Assembly: GCA_002294285.1 (NCBI GenBank)
Contig: DBFL01000078.1
Coordinates: 5,127-12,156 of the forward strand
Length of the DNA: 7,030 nt
Reading direction: 5' to 3'
DNA from: Candidatus Neomicrothrix sp. UBA881
GTDB lineage: Bacteria; Actinomycetota; Acidimicrobiia; Acidimicrobiales; MedAcidi-G1
Shown here: piece after piece, positions 6,465 through 7,030 of the stretch
Layout: each line of letters starts with the position of its first letter
Numbering within the stretch: position 1 is the stretch's first letter
Program-made: the position numbers and the translations under genes
The notes under the pieces: model-generated
The model's input: the letters and a program-made list of their open reading frames with translations, nothing else
What the model was told of the DNA's origin: nothing
The model's database searches: none

Positions 6465-7030
6465 ATGTCTCAGAAATTTGATTTAGAACTCGATATAAGT
6501 TCCGCTAGACGCGTAGCAATTGCTGCTCAGGGTTTAAATAAAGCAAAACCAAAAAAAACAAATAAAGAACACTTCAATCGTGTGATAAATGATGTAGGTC
6601 TTGTGCAGCTCGATTCAGTTCAGGCGTTATGCAGGTCGCATTATTTGGTTTTTTTTAGTCGCTTGGGGAAATATAAAAAATCTGAACTTGATAAATGGAT
6701 TTGGCACTCTGAGGAAGTTTTCGAGTCTTGGGCTCATGAAGCCTCTGTTCTTCCTGTCACCACAGAGCCGTTTACACGCTGGAAGAGAGATAGAGCACGC
6801 AACGGTGAAACATGGAAAGGGCTTTTCGAGTTAGCGAATTCTCAAAAACAATATGTAAGTGAGGTTATGAGAGAAGTTGAACTATCTCACCCAATTTCAG
6901 CCAGTCAGCTGAAAGAACCCAGAAGTCGTTCAGGTTCTTGGTGGAGTGGACGCTCAGATGGCCAAAAAGCACTGGACTGGCTTTTTAGGATTGGTGAAAT
7001 AGGGGTAAGGCGTGACAGTAATTTTTCCCG
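6465..7030 (+). CDS. Winged-helix DNA glycosylase-like protein, YcaQ/AlkZ (HTH_42) family, 3' end outside window
   Basis: Open from ATG 6465 to the right edge (188 codons; the family is usually around 400 residues, so about half is present). The N-terminal helix ISSARRVAIAAQGL, then VGLVQLDSVQAL with RSHYLVFFSRLGKY, then FESWAHEASVLPV, and later GSWW with DGQKALDWLF, are the recognisable landmarks of the HTH_42 family (COG3214). Members studied in enterobacteria (YcaQ) and Streptomyces (AlkZ) are DNA glycosylases that remove bulky alkylated bases and unhook interstrand crosslinks. The catalytic segment is Gln-any hydrophobic-Asp/Gln. Here it reads Q48-L49-D50, the form I associate with YcaQ-like members. 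An in-frame ATG at 6450 would add five residues (MFRYF); neither start has a Shine-Dalgarno sequence. Many actinobacterial homologues are annotated only as winged-helix proteins, so activity here is inferred. Confidence 0.88.
   Translation, partial: MSQKFDLELDISSARRVAIAAQGLNKAKPKKTNKEHFNRVINDVGLVQLDSVQALCRSHYLVFFSRLGKYKKSELDKWIWHSEEVFESWAHEASVLPVTTEPFTRWKRDRARNGETWKGLFELANSQKQYVSEVMREVELSHPISASQLKEPRSRSGSWWSGRSDGQKALDWLFRIGEIGVRRDSNFS

Noticed and set aside
6601..6834. A 77-codon plus-strand frame overlapping the YcaQ-like gene
   Set aside because: It is a different frame of the same stretch, which is clearly coding for the HTH_42 protein in the frame starting at 6465.

Overview
The window looks like ordinary chromosomal DNA from a bacterium with a mid-to-low G+C content. 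A marine-type actinobacterium, possibly of the Acidimicrobiia, is my best guess. The basis is indirect: Thr-run linkers next to a peptidoglycan-binding-like repeat in a lipoprotein, a secreted protein mixing fibronectin type III (FN3), TolB-like propeller and trypsin domains, few Shine-Dalgarno sequences, and a YcaQ/AlkZ-type winged-helix gene. There is no rRNA, tRNA, insertion sequence, CRISPR array or phage gene. The taxonomic guess is inference only.

Layout. From 4140 down to the left edge, two genes read leftward and both encode envelope or secreted proteins. The first is a 1182-residue exported mosaic protein (592..4140). After a 53-bp gap comes a lipoprotein with a coiled coil, Thr-rich linkers and a peptidoglycan-binding-like domain (1..538, cut by the window edge). 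To the right, an EamA-type 10-TM transporter (about 4154..5116, +) runs tail to tail into a 12-TM major facilitator transporter (5113..6393, -), and their stop codons overlap. Divergent from the latter is the start of a YcaQ/AlkZ-like winged-helix DNA glycosylase-family gene (about 6465..7030, +), cut by the right edge.

The most interesting object is the large exported protein. It carries two chymotrypsin-fold domains, and each appears to be inserted inside an FN3 domain. Strands A-B-C of the FN3 fold lie before the protease and strands C'-E-F-G after it. The first insertion also contains a six-bladed TolB/PD40 propeller. The first protease keeps its full His-Asp-Ser triad and has an S1 pocket (Gly at 189, Asp at 226, chymotrypsin numbering) like that of crab collagenases rather than classical trypsin. 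The second keeps His, Asp, the oxyanion-loop glycine and all six conserved cysteines, but has Gly (codon GGG) in place of the nucleophilic Ser, so it should be a pseudoprotease. The protein therefore looks like a duplicated FN3-nested protease module in which one copy has lost catalysis, alongside a propeller that could bind a substrate or a surface.

The transporters and the glycosylase-like gene show no obvious functional link to the protease or to each other. Several start sites are uncertain and are discussed in the entries.
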